Below are positions 1-8,389 of a DNA stretch of 64,000 nucleotides, in pieces. Position 1 is the stretch's first letter, and every line of letters starts with the position of its first letter. Both the position numbers and the translations under genes were made by a program. Source of the stretch: Streptomyces sp. NBC_01306 (lineage in GTDB: Bacteria; Actinomycetota; Actinomycetes; Streptomycetales; Streptomycetaceae); contig NZ_JAPEPC010000002.1 of the NCBI RefSeq assembly GCF_026340465.1, positions 372,001-436,000 of the forward strand. The letters run 5' to 3'. Below the pieces are notes generated by a model. The model ran no database searches, was not told where the DNA came from, and saw only the letters and a list, made by a program, of their open reading frames with translations.

Positions 1-2
1 GC

Positions 3-200
3 GCAGTGATCTTCACGATGGCGGTCCTGCCGTCCACCCGCTCCGACTTCGCCGCCAGTGTGCTGACTCTCGCCGTGGTCCTGGGCGCGTACGGAATCCG
101 CGCGTACCGGGGCCGCCGTCAGGCGCGTACGGACGGCGGTCCTGCCGGGGCCGGCCCGGAGGAACCCCTGTCCCAGCCCGTTCTGGACTCCCAGAAGTGA
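3..200 (+). CDS. C-terminal end of a membrane protein (partial)
   Basis: This frame is open from the left edge to a stop at 198-200, so only the last 65 or so codons of a gene are inside the window. The peptide has one hydrophobic stretch that could be a last membrane segment (around FAASVLTLAVVLGAYGI). A basic stretch (RAYRGRRQAR) and a Pro/Gly/Glu-rich tail follow. This layout suits the cytoplasmic end of a permease, but the family cannot be named from this fragment. The next gene starts 170 bp downstream on the same strand. Confidence 0.5.
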   Translation, partial: AVIFTMAVLPSTRSDFAASVLTLAVVLGAYGIRAYRGRRQARTDGGPAGAGPEEPLSQPVLDSQK

Positions 201-370
201 CCGCGAACTGGTCCTGCCGCGATCTCCGCCGAACGGGGAGCATGGCGAGAATTCAGCGTCGTCGCATCTCGGCGCCGCTGACCTTCTCAGCCCGCTCCGC
301 GCAGCCGGGTCCGGCCCTCGACCGGCTGCCGCTACGCAGGTGTTGACCTGCTTCAGGTGGTGATCGTTCG

Positions 371-2077
371 ATGTCCGACGTCCCCCGTACCGCCGATCCC
401 CTCGCAGCCGCCGATCTCGTACTGCTCAACGGAACGGTGCGCACCATGGACCGGGGCGGTACGACCCGGACCGCCCTGGCCGCCCGGGACGGGCGGGTGC
501 TGGCGGTGGACTCCGACGCCGCGGTGCTCGGCCTGGTCGGCCCGCAGACCCGCGTGCTCGACCTGCGGGGCCGCTGCGCGGTGCCGGGGTTCATCGAGAC
601 GCACAACCACCCGACGTTCTTCGGGCTCACCCTGGCAGCCGATGTGGACGCGGGCAGCCCGCCGAACGCCACCGTCCGCGACATCGTGGACCGGGTGGAA
701 CAGGCGGTGGCCGGTGCGGAGCGCGGCAGCTGGATCCGCGGCTACCGGTACGACGACACGCTGCTCGCGGACGACCGGCACCCCACCCGCGGCGATCTGG
801 ACCCGGTGTCCCCGGACCATCCGGTCTGCCTCCAGCACATTTCCGGCCACTTCTGCGTACTGAACTCCGCTGCGCTGCGGCTGCTGGGGATCCACCGCGG
901 CTCCCCCGACCCGGTCGGCGGGGCGATCGGCCGTGACGAGGACGGCGAACCGACCGGGGTGCTCGCCGAGACCGCCGCGTTCGCCGCGTACGCGGCCATG
1001 CCCAAGCCGGGCTCCGCGGATCTCGCGGGGGCGCTCGGGCTGGCGGGGGACGCCTATCTGGCCGCCGGGGTCACCACCGTCCACGACACCGGGCTCGGAC
1101 TGGTGGGCGGGGCCGGTGAACTGGACGCCTACCGGCTGGCGCGCGCCTCCGGGCGGCTGCGCAACCGGATCCGGGCCTATCTCGTACAGGATCTGTTCCC
1201 CGGCCTCGGCGACGGATCGCTCAGCCCCGTGGAATCGGGCATCTCGGGCCTCGGCGACGACCTGTTCCGGGTGGCCGGGGTCAAGCTGTTCGCCGACGGG
1301 TCGCTCCAGGGGCTGACCGGATGCGTCTCCGAGGGGTATGCCTGCGCACCGGACACCAACGGACTCCTGATCCATCCCCAGGAGGATCTGAGCCGGCGGG
1401 TCGCGACGCTGCACGAGGCCGGCTGGCAGGTCGCCGTGCACGGCAACGGGGACGCCGCGATCCAGGCGATTCTGGACGCCTACGCGACACTCGGCCTCGA
1501 CCCCGGCGAGGCCGACAGGCGGCACCGGATCGAGCACTGCCAGATGGTCAGTGAGAAGCAGCTGGACACGATGGCCGGGGCCGGTGTGCTCGCCTCGTTC
1601 TTCATCAAGCACGTGTACTACTGGGGCGACCGGCACCGCGACCGGTTCCTCGGTCCGGAACGGGCCCGGCGCATCAGCCCGCTGGCCTCCGCACGGGCGC
1701 ACGGCGTCCTGTTCGGCCTGCACTCCGACACCCCGGTGGTGCCGGTGCCGCCGCTGGAGGGCATCTGGTGCGCGGTGCGCCGGATGACCCGCGACGGCGA
1801 GGAACTGGGCCCGGAGCAGCGGGTGGACGTGGACACCGCGCTGCGCGGCTACACCAGCCAGGCCGCCCATCTCGGCTTCGAGGAACAAACCAAGGGCAGC
1901 CTCGAACCGGGCAAGCTGGCCGACATCGCGGTGCTGTCGGCGGACCCCGCAGCGGTCGACCCGGCCGCCCTCGACACGCTCCGGGTGGACGCCACCGTCA
2001 TCGGCGGTGAGGTGGTCTGGCGAGGCGCCACCGATCTGGAAGCGGGGCGGCCGCCGTCCGACGGGGGTCCGCGATGA
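371..2077 (+). CDS. Amidohydrolase 3 family metal-dependent hydrolase (YtcJ-like)
   Basis: The protein has 568 residues, the usual size for the amidohydrolase 3 (YtcJ-like) family, cytosolic enzymes that hydrolyse amide or related C-N bonds. The N-terminal beta-sandwich part leads into VPGFIETHNHP, with the metal-binding HxH at His78 and His80. Further ligand regions are AVHGNGD and RIEHCQ, and the late Asp lies in GLHSDTPVVP. The C-terminal SLEPGKLADIAVL is typical of the superfamily. The gene overlaps the next by 4 bp (ATGA), so it is coupled to the DUF3311 and symporter genes. The product may act on the compound that the symporter imports (inference); the substrate is unknown. Confidence 0.85.
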   Translation: MSDVPRTADPLAAADLVLLNGTVRTMDRGGTTRTALAARDGRVLAVDSDAAVLGLVGPQTRVLDLRGRCAVPGFIETHNHPTFFGLTLAADVDAGSPPNATVRDIVDRVEQAVAGAERGSWIRGYRYDDTLLADDRHPTRGDLDPVSPDHPVCLQHISGHFCVLNSAALRLLGIHRGSPDPVGGAIGRDEDGEPTGVLAETAAFAAYAAMPKPGSADLAGALGLAGDAYLAAGVTTVHDTGLGLVGGAGELDAYRLARASGRLRNRIRAYLVQDLFPGLGDGSLSPVESGISGLGDDLFRVAGVKLFADGSLQGLTGCVSEGYACAPDTNGLLIHPQEDLSRRVATLHEAGWQVAVHGNGDAAIQAILDAYATLGLDPGEADRRHRIEHCQMVSEKQLDTMAGAGVLASFFIKHVYYWGDRHRDRFLGPERARRISPLASARAHGVLFGLHSDTPVVPVPPLEGIWCAVRRMTRDGEELGPEQRVDVDTALRGYTSQAAHLGFEEQTKGSLEPGKLADIAVLSADPAAVDPAALDTLRVDATVIGGEVVWRGATDLEAGRPPSDGGPR

Positions 2078-2316
2078 CGGCGAACCACCGGAGTCTGGCC
2101 ATCGGTCTCGGGCTGCCGTCCGTCGCCGTCCTGGTGGTGATGCCGCTGCTCGCCGACACGTCCGTGTACGTACTCGGCATCCCGCTGCTGTTCTTCTGGA
2201 TGTTCCTCTGCTTCCCGCTCACCAGCCTCTGTCTCTGGGTGGCCTGGCGGATCGACCGGCCGCGCTACCCGGAGGATCCGCCGCCCGCGCGCCGGGAGGA
2301 GGTGAGCGGGGCATGA
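2074..2316 (+). CDS. DUF3311-type small membrane protein, symporter partner
   Basis: This 80-residue protein has two hydrophobic segments (about residues 9-25 and 30-57) and a charged C-terminal tail (RIDRPRYPEDPP). Size and layout match DUF3311 proteins, which are usually encoded immediately before a sodium:solute symporter and probably act as a small accessory subunit. It overlaps the stop of the amidohydrolase (ATGA) and the start of the symporter by 4 bp, so all three genes are likely translationally coupled. The family assignment rests on pattern and context and has not been searched. Confidence 0.75.
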   Translation: MTANHRSLAIGLGLPSVAVLVVMPLLADTSVYVLGIPLLFFWMFLCFPLTSLCLWVAWRIDRPRYPEDPPPARREEVSGA

Positions 2317-3851
2317 TCGCCGCGATCTTCTTCGGTGTGCTGGCGCTGTCCGTCCTGGTCGCCTTCAGCGCCCGGCGCGGGATGCGGAAGATGTCCATCG
2401 GCGAGTACCTGGTCGGCGGCCGCTCCTTCGCCCCCTGGCTGCTGTACTTCCTGGCCGTCGGCGAGGTCTACAGCATCGGCACCATGATCGGTTTCCCGGC
2501 CGGTATCTACGCGGGCGGAGCGAGCTACGGGGTCTGGTTCCTCGGCTACATCCTGCTCGCCTATCCCCTGGGCTACTTCGTCGCACCACTGATCTGGCGG
2601 GCGGGCGTGCGGTACGACGCGATGACCGTCCCGGACGTGTTCGGACGGCACTTCCGCAGCCGGTCCCTCGAACTGGTCACGGCGGGCGCCGTGCTCGTCG
2701 CGCTCGTGCCGTGGGGGCAGTACCAGTTCATCGGGATGCAGGTGGTGCTCGGCGCGCTCGGGCTGCCCATCAGCCCGGTCCAGGCCGTCGTGCTGGCGGG
2801 TGTCATCTCCTTCCTGTACCTCGCGGTGTCGGGCGTGCGGTCGCCCGCCTTCGTCGCGATCCTCAAGGACGTCCTGATGATCGTCGGCATCGTGGTCGCC
2901 GGGGTGGTCGTGGTCGTGGCCGCCGGGGGCACCTCGCAGATCTTCGGATCGGGCTCCGTGCCGCACGCGCAGGTCACCATGGGCGGCTCACCGATGGTGT
3001 TCGCACTCACCACCATCGTGTTCCAGGGCGTCACCTTCTATCTGGGCTTCTCCGCGACCTATATCTTCACGGCCCGGTCGGAGCGCGCCATCAAGTCGTC
3101 GACCGTGTGGATGCCGGTGTACATGCTCGTGTACCCGTTCCTGGTCGCCACCGCGTACTTCGCCTTCGCCGACGGCACCAGGGTCAAGGACCCCAACACG
3201 GTCTTCATGGCCATCGTCCAGGACCGGCTGCCCGACTGGCTGGTGGGTGTGGTCGCGGCGGGCGCCGGTCTCTCGGGCATCCTGGTGCTGGCCGTCACCG
3301 CGCTCTCCATCGGGGGCATCGTCTCCCGGAACCTGGCGCCGAACGTCCGGCCCGAGGCCCAGCGCCGGTGGACGACGGCCGCGGTCGCGGTCTTCCTGGT
3401 CGCCGCTGCGGTCCTCACCCTGACCGCGTCGACGCTGATGCTGACCGTGCTGAATCTGACGTACTACCTGCTCGGCCAACTCATCCCCGGCTGGATCGCG
3501 TTGATGTTCTTCCGCCGGGTGCGGGGCTGGGCGGTGTCGACGGGGATCCTGGGCGGGGTCGCGGTCTCCATCGTCCTGTACGCGACCGACCCGGACCTCG
3601 CCGGCATCAACGCGGGCCTGATCGCTGTCCTGTTCAACTTCGCGCTCACCTTCGGTCTGAGCCGGCTGCGTCCGGGGCCGTCCCTCACCCCCATCGCCGC
3701 CGTGGACGCCGGACCTGGTCCCGAAGCCGGACCTGGTCCCGAAGCCGGACCCGCTCCCGGATCCGGACCTGGTTCCGACGCCGGATCCGCGCCCGTGCGA
3801 CCGGTCGTCGCCGGCCGCGAGGAGGACGGATCGACGGCGTCGGTCGGCTGA
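2313..3851 (+). CDS. Sodium:solute symporter (SSS family)
   Basis: The protein has 512 residues and about 13 hydrophobic segments. It begins MIAAIFFGVLALSVLVAF, followed by the family's usual early segment with SIGEYLVGGRSFAPW and GEVYSIGTMIGFP. It should import a small organic solute with Na+. The ATG at 2313 was chosen because it overlaps the DUF3311 stop by 4 bp; the frame stays open upstream, but that part is antisense-like. The last 50 or so residues form a low-complexity cytoplasmic tail with repeated GPGPEA/GPGSDA units. The substrate is probably the compound, or a precursor of it, cleaved by the neighbouring amidohydrolase (inference). Confidence 0.85.
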   Translation: MIAAIFFGVLALSVLVAFSARRGMRKMSIGEYLVGGRSFAPWLLYFLAVGEVYSIGTMIGFPAGIYAGGASYGVWFLGYILLAYPLGYFVAPLIWRAGVRYDAMTVPDVFGRHFRSRSLELVTAGAVLVALVPWGQYQFIGMQVVLGALGLPISPVQAVVLAGVISFLYLAVSGVRSPAFVAILKDVLMIVGIVVAGVVVVVAAGGTSQIFGSGSVPHAQVTMGGSPMVFALTTIVFQGVTFYLGFSATYIFTARSERAIKSSTVWMPVYMLVYPFLVATAYFAFADGTRVKDPNTVFMAIVQDRLPDWLVGVVAAGAGLSGILVLAVTALSIGGIVSRNLAPNVRPEAQRRWTTAAVAVFLVAAAVLTLTASTLMLTVLNLTYYLLGQLIPGWIALMFFRRVRGWAVSTGILGGVAVSIVLYATDPDLAGINAGLIAVLFNFALTFGLSRLRPGPSLTPIAAVDAGPGPEAGPGPEAGPAPGSGPGSDAGSAPVRPVVAGREEDGSTASVG

Positions 3852-3857
3852 TCCGGC

Positions 3858-6752
3858 TCACCGGATGTGCCGGGCCAGGAGCTGGGCGAGGTGGTCACCC
3901 GAGCGGTCGGTGAGGCTGTCGAGCTGGGTGCGGCAGCTGAAACCGTCGGCGAGGATCGTGTCGTCGGAGGCGGCCCGGCCGACCGCGGGCAGCAGCTGCT
4001 GTCCGGCCACCGCGACGGAGACGTCGTGGTGGCCCTCTTCGACACCGAAGTTGCCCGCGAGCCCGCAGCACCCACCGAGCCGCTCGACCGTGGCGCCGGC
4101 CGTGCGCAGCAGTTCGGCGTCCGTCTCCCAGCCCATCACGGCGTGGTGGTGGCAGTGTGGCTGGGCGACGACGGTGGCGCCGGTCAGGTCGGGCGGGGTC
4201 CAGTCCGGGGTCCCGCCCAGCAGTTCGGCCAGCGTACGGGTGGCCGCGGCGACCTCCGCCACTGCTTTCCCGTCCGCGTCGCCGTCGCCCTTCCCCTCCG
4301 CGTCTCCGAGGAGTTCGGCGGCGTCGGCGCGGAGCACAGCGGTACAGGAGGGCTCAAGGCCGACCACCAGCGCGCCGGCCCGGACGTACGGCGCCAGCGC
4401 TCGCACCGTGGCGCGTATCTGCCGCCGGGCGCCGTCCAGTTGGCCGGTGGAGATCCAGGTGAGACCGCAGCAGACGGGCCGTTCGGTGACGGTGACCCGG
4501 TACCCGGCGTCTTCCAGGACGGCGACGGCCGCGATCCCGGTACCGGGAGAGAAGGCGTCCGTGAAGGTGTCGACGAAGAGGACCACATCACCGTGGCGCG
4601 GGGTACGGGACTCCGCGGGTCGCCGGGCGAACCAGCTGCGGAACGTCTCGGGGGCGAACACGGGCAGTTGGCGGCGCGGGTCGACTCCGGCGGCGCGGAC
4701 GAGGAGCGGGTGCAGAGCCCGCGAGCGCATCACCAGGTTCGCCAGCCGGGTGAGACCGGGCAGACTCCGCACCAGGCGCGCCCAGCGGGGCAGCCAGCCG
4801 AGGGCGTAGTGGCTGCGCGGGCGCGGCCGGTGGCGGTATTTCTGGTGCAGCGCCTCCGCCTTGTACGCGGCCATGTCGACCCCGGTCGGGCAGTCGGACG
4901 TGCAGCCCTTGCAGGACAGACAGAGGTCGAGGGCGTCGTGCAGGGCCGGGGAACGCCAGCCGTCCGGCCCGAGCCGGCCGGAGACGACGTCCTGGAGGAC
5001 CCTGGCCCGGCCGCGGGTGGAGTCCTTCTCCTCGCGCGTGGCGAGGTAGCTGGGGCACATCACCCCGCCGGTCGCGGTGGTGTCGGCGCGGCATTTGCCG
5101 ACCCCGGTACAGCGGTGGACGGCCATGGACAGATCGCCCCGGTCGTGCCGGTGGGCCAGCCCGAGGGTGGGCAGTTCCTTCCGGCGCAGCGGCCGTGCGC
5201 CGGCGGCGCGGACGGCGTGGTCCACCGGGTCCGGCCGCACGATGACGCCGGGGTTGAGCAGGTCATCGGGGTCGAAGACGCTCTTGACCCGTTCGAACAG
5301 GCCGATGGCCTTCGGGGAGTACATCAGCGGCAGCAGCTCGCCGCGGGCCCGTCCGTCACCGTGTTCGCCGGACATGGACCCGCCGTGCCGGGCGACCAGT
5401 TCACCGGCCTGGAAGAGGAACTCCCGCAGGGCGCGCGTCCCGTCGGCGGAGCCGAGAGGGAAGTCGATGCGGATGTGGACGCAGCCGTCGCCGAAGTGCC
5501 CGTAAGGCAGCCCGGTCAGCCGGTGCTCGGCCAGGAGGCCTTCGAACTCCCGCAGATAGCCGCCCAGTTGCTCCGGCGGGACCGCCGCGTCCTCCCATCC
5601 GGAGTGGGCGGGGTCGCCCGCGGGGGTACGGGAGGCGAGCCCGGCGCCGTCCTCGCGGATGCGCCACAGCGCGGCGGCGTGCGCGGCGTCGACGACGATA
5701 CGGGAGTCCAGGGCGCCGGCGTCCGCGATCAGCCGGCCCGCGTCGGCGACCAGGGCCGCGGAGCTCTCACCGGCCAGCTCGACGAGCAGCCAGCCTTCGC
5801 CCCTGGGGAGTTCCGGGACCGAGGCGGCTCCCTTCCGGTCGACGACCACGCGGACGATCCGCGCGTCGAGCCCCTCGCAGGCCACCGGGGCGTACGGCAG
5901 GATCGCCGGGACGGCGTCCGCCGCGTCCGCCATGGTCGGGTAGCCGAGAGCGATCAGGATGCGCTGCGGTTCGTCGCGTACGAGCCGGACCCTGGCCGCG
6001 AGGGTCAGCGCCAGGGTGCCTTCGCTGCCGACCAGGGCACGGGGCACGTCGAAGCCGCGCTCCGGCAGCAGGTGTTCCAGGCTGTAGCCGGACACCTGCC
6101 GGGGGAAGCGCCCCAACTCGGTCCGGATGACTTCGAGTTCGCTCGTGGTCGCTGCCCGGAGGCTGTCGAGCAGGGGGGAGGCGCCCGTGGTCTGCGGTAC
6201 CGCGCCGAGACGCAACCGCTCCCCCGTACCCGCGAGGACGTCGAGGCCCAGGACGTTGTCACTGGTGCGGCCGTACCCGAGGGCGCGCGAGCCGCAGGCG
6301 TTGTTGCCGATCATGCCGCCGAGGGTCGCGCGGTTGTGGGTGGAGGGGTCGGGGCCGAAGCGCAGGCCGTGCGGTGCCGCGGCCCGCTGGAGGCCCGCCT
6401 GGATCACGCCTGGTTCGACCAGGGCGGTCCTGGCCTCCGGGTCGATCTCCAGCACCCGGTTCAGATGGCGGGAGGTGTCGATGACGACGCCGGGGCCCAC
6501 GGCGTTTCCCGCGATGGAGGTGCCCGCGCCCCGCATGGTGAGCGGGATCCGCTGTTCCCGGCACACCGCCAGCACCGCGGCGATCTCCGCGGCGTCGTGG
6601 GGGAAGACGACCGCCCGGGGCTCCACCCGGTACAGGGAGGCGTCCGAGGCGTAGAGCGAGCGGGCCAGCGGGGAGTCGTCGACCTCCGCCACTGAGGCGC
6701 GGCGGAGCGCGTCGGTGATCTCCGCCGTGTTTCGGGTCTGGGGCGTGTGCAC
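3858..6752 (-). CDS. FAD-linked oxidase with 4Fe-4S and CCG domains (YdiJ-like D-2-hydroxyacid dehydrogenase)
   Basis: The protein has 964 residues. It starts with a PCMH-type FAD-binding domain (about 40-220) containing MRGAGTSIAGNAVG and GGMIGNNACGSRALGYG, followed by the FAD-oxidase C-terminal domain with YGHFGDGCVHIR. An Fe-S domain has Cys clusters near residues 545-555 (CTGVGKC) and 610 (CLSCKGCTSDCP). The C-terminal CCG domain carries CCGLTW near 760 and GGCCGLAGNFG near 900. This is the single-chain architecture of YdiJ-type proteins; E. coli YdiJ has been reported to oxidise D-2-hydroxyglutarate. Electrons would pass to a membrane quinone or another carrier. The gene heads a minus-strand group just downstream of the MHS transporter and the transhydrogenase, which fits D-2-hydroxyacid recycling (inference). 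D-lactate or glycolate are alternative substrates. Confidence 0.85.
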   Translation of the reverse strand: MHTPQTRNTAEITDALRRASVAEVDDSPLARSLYASDASLYRVEPRAVVFPHDAAEIAAVLAVCREQRIPLTMRGAGTSIAGNAVGPGVVIDTSRHLNRVLEIDPEARTALVEPGVIQAGLQRAAAPHGLRFGPDPSTHNRATLGGMIGNNACGSRALGYGRTSDNVLGLDVLAGTGERLRLGAVPQTTGASPLLDSLRAATTSELEVIRTELGRFPRQVSGYSLEHLLPERGFDVPRALVGSEGTLALTLAARVRLVRDEPQRILIALGYPTMADAADAVPAILPYAPVACEGLDARIVRVVVDRKGAASVPELPRGEGWLLVELAGESSAALVADAGRLIADAGALDSRIVVDAAHAAALWRIREDGAGLASRTPAGDPAHSGWEDAAVPPEQLGGYLREFEGLLAEHRLTGLPYGHFGDGCVHIRIDFPLGSADGTRALREFLFQAGELVARHGGSMSGEHGDGRARGELLPLMYSPKAIGLFERVKSVFDPDDLLNPGVIVRPDPVDHAVRAAGARPLRRKELPTLGLAHRHDRGDLSMAVHRCTGVGKCRADTTATGGVMCPSYLATREEKDSTRGRARVLQDVVSGRLGPDGWRSPALHDALDLCLSCKGCTSDCPTGVDMAAYKAEALHQKYRHRPRPRSHYALGWLPRWARLVRSLPGLTRLANLVMRSRALHPLLVRAAGVDPRRQLPVFAPETFRSWFARRPAESRTPRHGDVVLFVDTFTDAFSPGTGIAAVAVLEDAGYRVTVTERPVCCGLTWISTGQLDGARRQIRATVRALAPYVRAGALVVGLEPSCTAVLRADAAELLGDAEGKGDGDADGKAVAEVAAATRTLAELLGGTPDWTPPDLTGATVVAQPHCHHHAVMGWETDAELLRTAGATVERLGGCCGLAGNFGVEEGHHDVSVAVAGQQLLPAVGRAASDDTILADGFSCRTQLDSLTDRSGDHLAQLLARHIR

Positions 6753-6833
6753 AGCGCTACCTCACGGTGGGTCAGGGGCGCCCCGTGCGAGGGGGCGCGG
6801 CGGGCAGATGTACGGGGTGCCGGAGGGGCGGGA

Positions 6834-6885
6834 CGGGACACGGCGGTCCGACGGAACCCGGCGTCCGGCGGGACACGGCGGTCCG
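6834..6885. repeat. Short direct repeat in an intergenic gap
   Basis: The 17-bp unit CGGGACACGGCGGTCCG occurs at 6834-6850 and again at 6869-6885, with related GGCGGGAC/GACGGAAC fragments around it. It lies in the 187-bp gap between the transporter stop and the oxidase start. No promoter or terminator could be assigned. It may be simple slippage-prone GC-rich sequence. Confidence 0.6.
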
Positions 6886-6939
6886 GCGGGACAGAGCGGG
6901 GCCGCGGGTCCGGCCCGCCCCTCCCCCGTACCTTGCGGT

Positions 6940-8259
6940 TCAGCTCTGCAGCACCGGTACCGGCTGCGGTGTCTGCGCGCCGATTCTGCGGCGCAGTACG
7001 GCGATGAGGACCACGGACACCAGGCTGAGCGCGGACATGGCCACGATGTAGACGGACATGAGCCACGGCCTGCCGCCGCCGGACGCGAGCAGGCTGGTGA
7101 GGATCATCGGGGTGAGCCCGCTCGCGAAGACGCCGGAGACCTGGTAGACGCAGGAGACGCCGCTGTAGCGCACGTTCGCGGGGAACAGTTCGGCGTACAG
7201 CGCCGCCTGCGGGCCGTACATCGCCCCGTAGAACAGGCCGAGTGTCACGACGAGCACGCCTCCGATGACCAGCGCGGAGCCGGTATCGAAGAGCGCGAAC
7301 GCCGGGAAGGCGGACAGGCCGAAGAGGACCGTTCCCAGCCCGAAGATCCGCAGCCTCCCGTACCGGTCGGAGATCGCGCCCCACACCGGGATCATGGGGA
7401 TGCAGACGCCGGCGCCGACCATCACGCCGATCAGCGCGTGGGTCCGCGACACGTTCAGTTCGCCGGTGGTGTACGCGATGGCGAAGACGCCCCAGGTGTT
7501 GAAGGCGATCCCTTCCGCCATCCGCGTGCCCATGCCGAGCAGCAGATTGAGCTTCGAGGTGCGCACCAGCTCGACGATCGGGATCCGGGCCTGGTCCTGC
7601 TTCTCCTGTACGGCCTGGAAGGCGGGGGTCTCGTAGACCTGGAGGCGGATGTAGAGCCCGATGACGACGAGCGCGCCGCTGAGCAGGAAGGCGATGCGCC
7701 AGCCCCAGTCGAGGAACTGGGCCGTGGACAGGGAGCTGGACAGCAGCGCGTACACACCGGTGCCGAGCATGAGGCCCGCGGGTACGCCGATCTGCGGCCA
7801 GCTCCCGTAGTAGCCCTTGCGGCCCTCGGGGGCGTGTTCGACGGACATCAGGACCGCGCCGCCCCACTCACCTCCGACCCCGATGCCCTGGACGATGCGG
7901 AGCACGATCAGCAGGACAGGGGCCCAGATACCGATGCTGTTGAAGGTGGGCAGCAGGCCGATGAGGAACGTACCGGCCCCCATGATGAACATGGTGACGA
8001 TGAGGGCCGTCTTGCGGCCCACCCGGTCGCCGAAGTGGCCGAAGACCACCCCGCCGAGCGGGCGTGCGACGAAGCCGATGGCGAAGGTCGCGAAGGCCAG
8101 GAGCGTGCCGGTGAGGCTGTCGAACCTGGGGAAGAAGAGTTTGTCGAAGACGATTCCGGCGGCCGTCCCGTAGAGGAAGAAGTCGTACCACTCGATCGTC
8201 GTGCCGATGGCGCCGGCCAGGGCGACCTTGCTGATCGGCGTCTGCGCTGGTGCGGGCAT
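6940..8259 (-). CDS. MFS transporter, metabolite:H+ symporter (MHS) type
   Basis: The protein has 439 residues from the chosen ATG (MPAPAQTPISK). It has about 12 membrane segments and the hallmarks of the MHS branch: AGAIGTTIEWYDFFLYG in the first segment, the loop motif GDRVGRKTALIVTM and a second-half counterpart SDRYGRLRIFG. MHS proteins import carboxylates or related metabolites with protons. An earlier in-frame ATG (8307) would add 16 unlikely residues. The gene lies between the transhydrogenase and the FAD/Fe-S oxidase, so it may import the hydroxyacid these enzymes act on (inference). Confidence 0.85.
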   Translation of the reverse strand: MPAPAQTPISKVALAGAIGTTIEWYDFFLYGTAAGIVFDKLFFPRFDSLTGTLLAFATFAIGFVARPLGGVVFGHFGDRVGRKTALIVTMFIMGAGTFLIGLLPTFNSIGIWAPVLLIVLRIVQGIGVGGEWGGAVLMSVEHAPEGRKGYYGSWPQIGVPAGLMLGTGVYALLSSSLSTAQFLDWGWRIAFLLSGALVVIGLYIRLQVYETPAFQAVQEKQDQARIPIVELVRTSKLNLLLGMGTRMAEGIAFNTWGVFAIAYTTGELNVSRTHALIGVMVGAGVCIPMIPVWGAISDRYGRLRIFGLGTVLFGLSAFPAFALFDTGSALVIGGVLVVTLGLFYGAMYGPQAALYAELFPANVRYSGVSCVYQVSGVFASGLTPMILTSLLASGGGRPWLMSVYIVAMSALSLVSVVLIAVLRRRIGAQTPQPVPVLQS

Positions 8260-8389
8260 GGGGATGCCTCCGGGTCGAGGGCGCAGGGGGTGGTGTGCCA
8301 GAGGCACCGGGGGACGCGGTACGGGGCCGCCGCCCCGCCTGCCGCCCGGCGTGCGGGCGGCAGGCGGACGCGGCGCCGGCCGCGCGCCG

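Noticed and set aside
353..1888. Long minus-strand open frame opposite the amidohydrolase
   Set aside because: It is an antisense shadow with no recognisable motifs; the plus-strand frame has HxH and other active-site blocks.
3867..6695. A 942-codon open frame on the plus strand opposite the FAD/Fe-S oxidase
   Set aside because: It is the antisense shadow of a clear gene; high-GC coding DNA keeps such frames open. Its translation shows no domain and has repeated Gly/Arg/Ala-rich runs.
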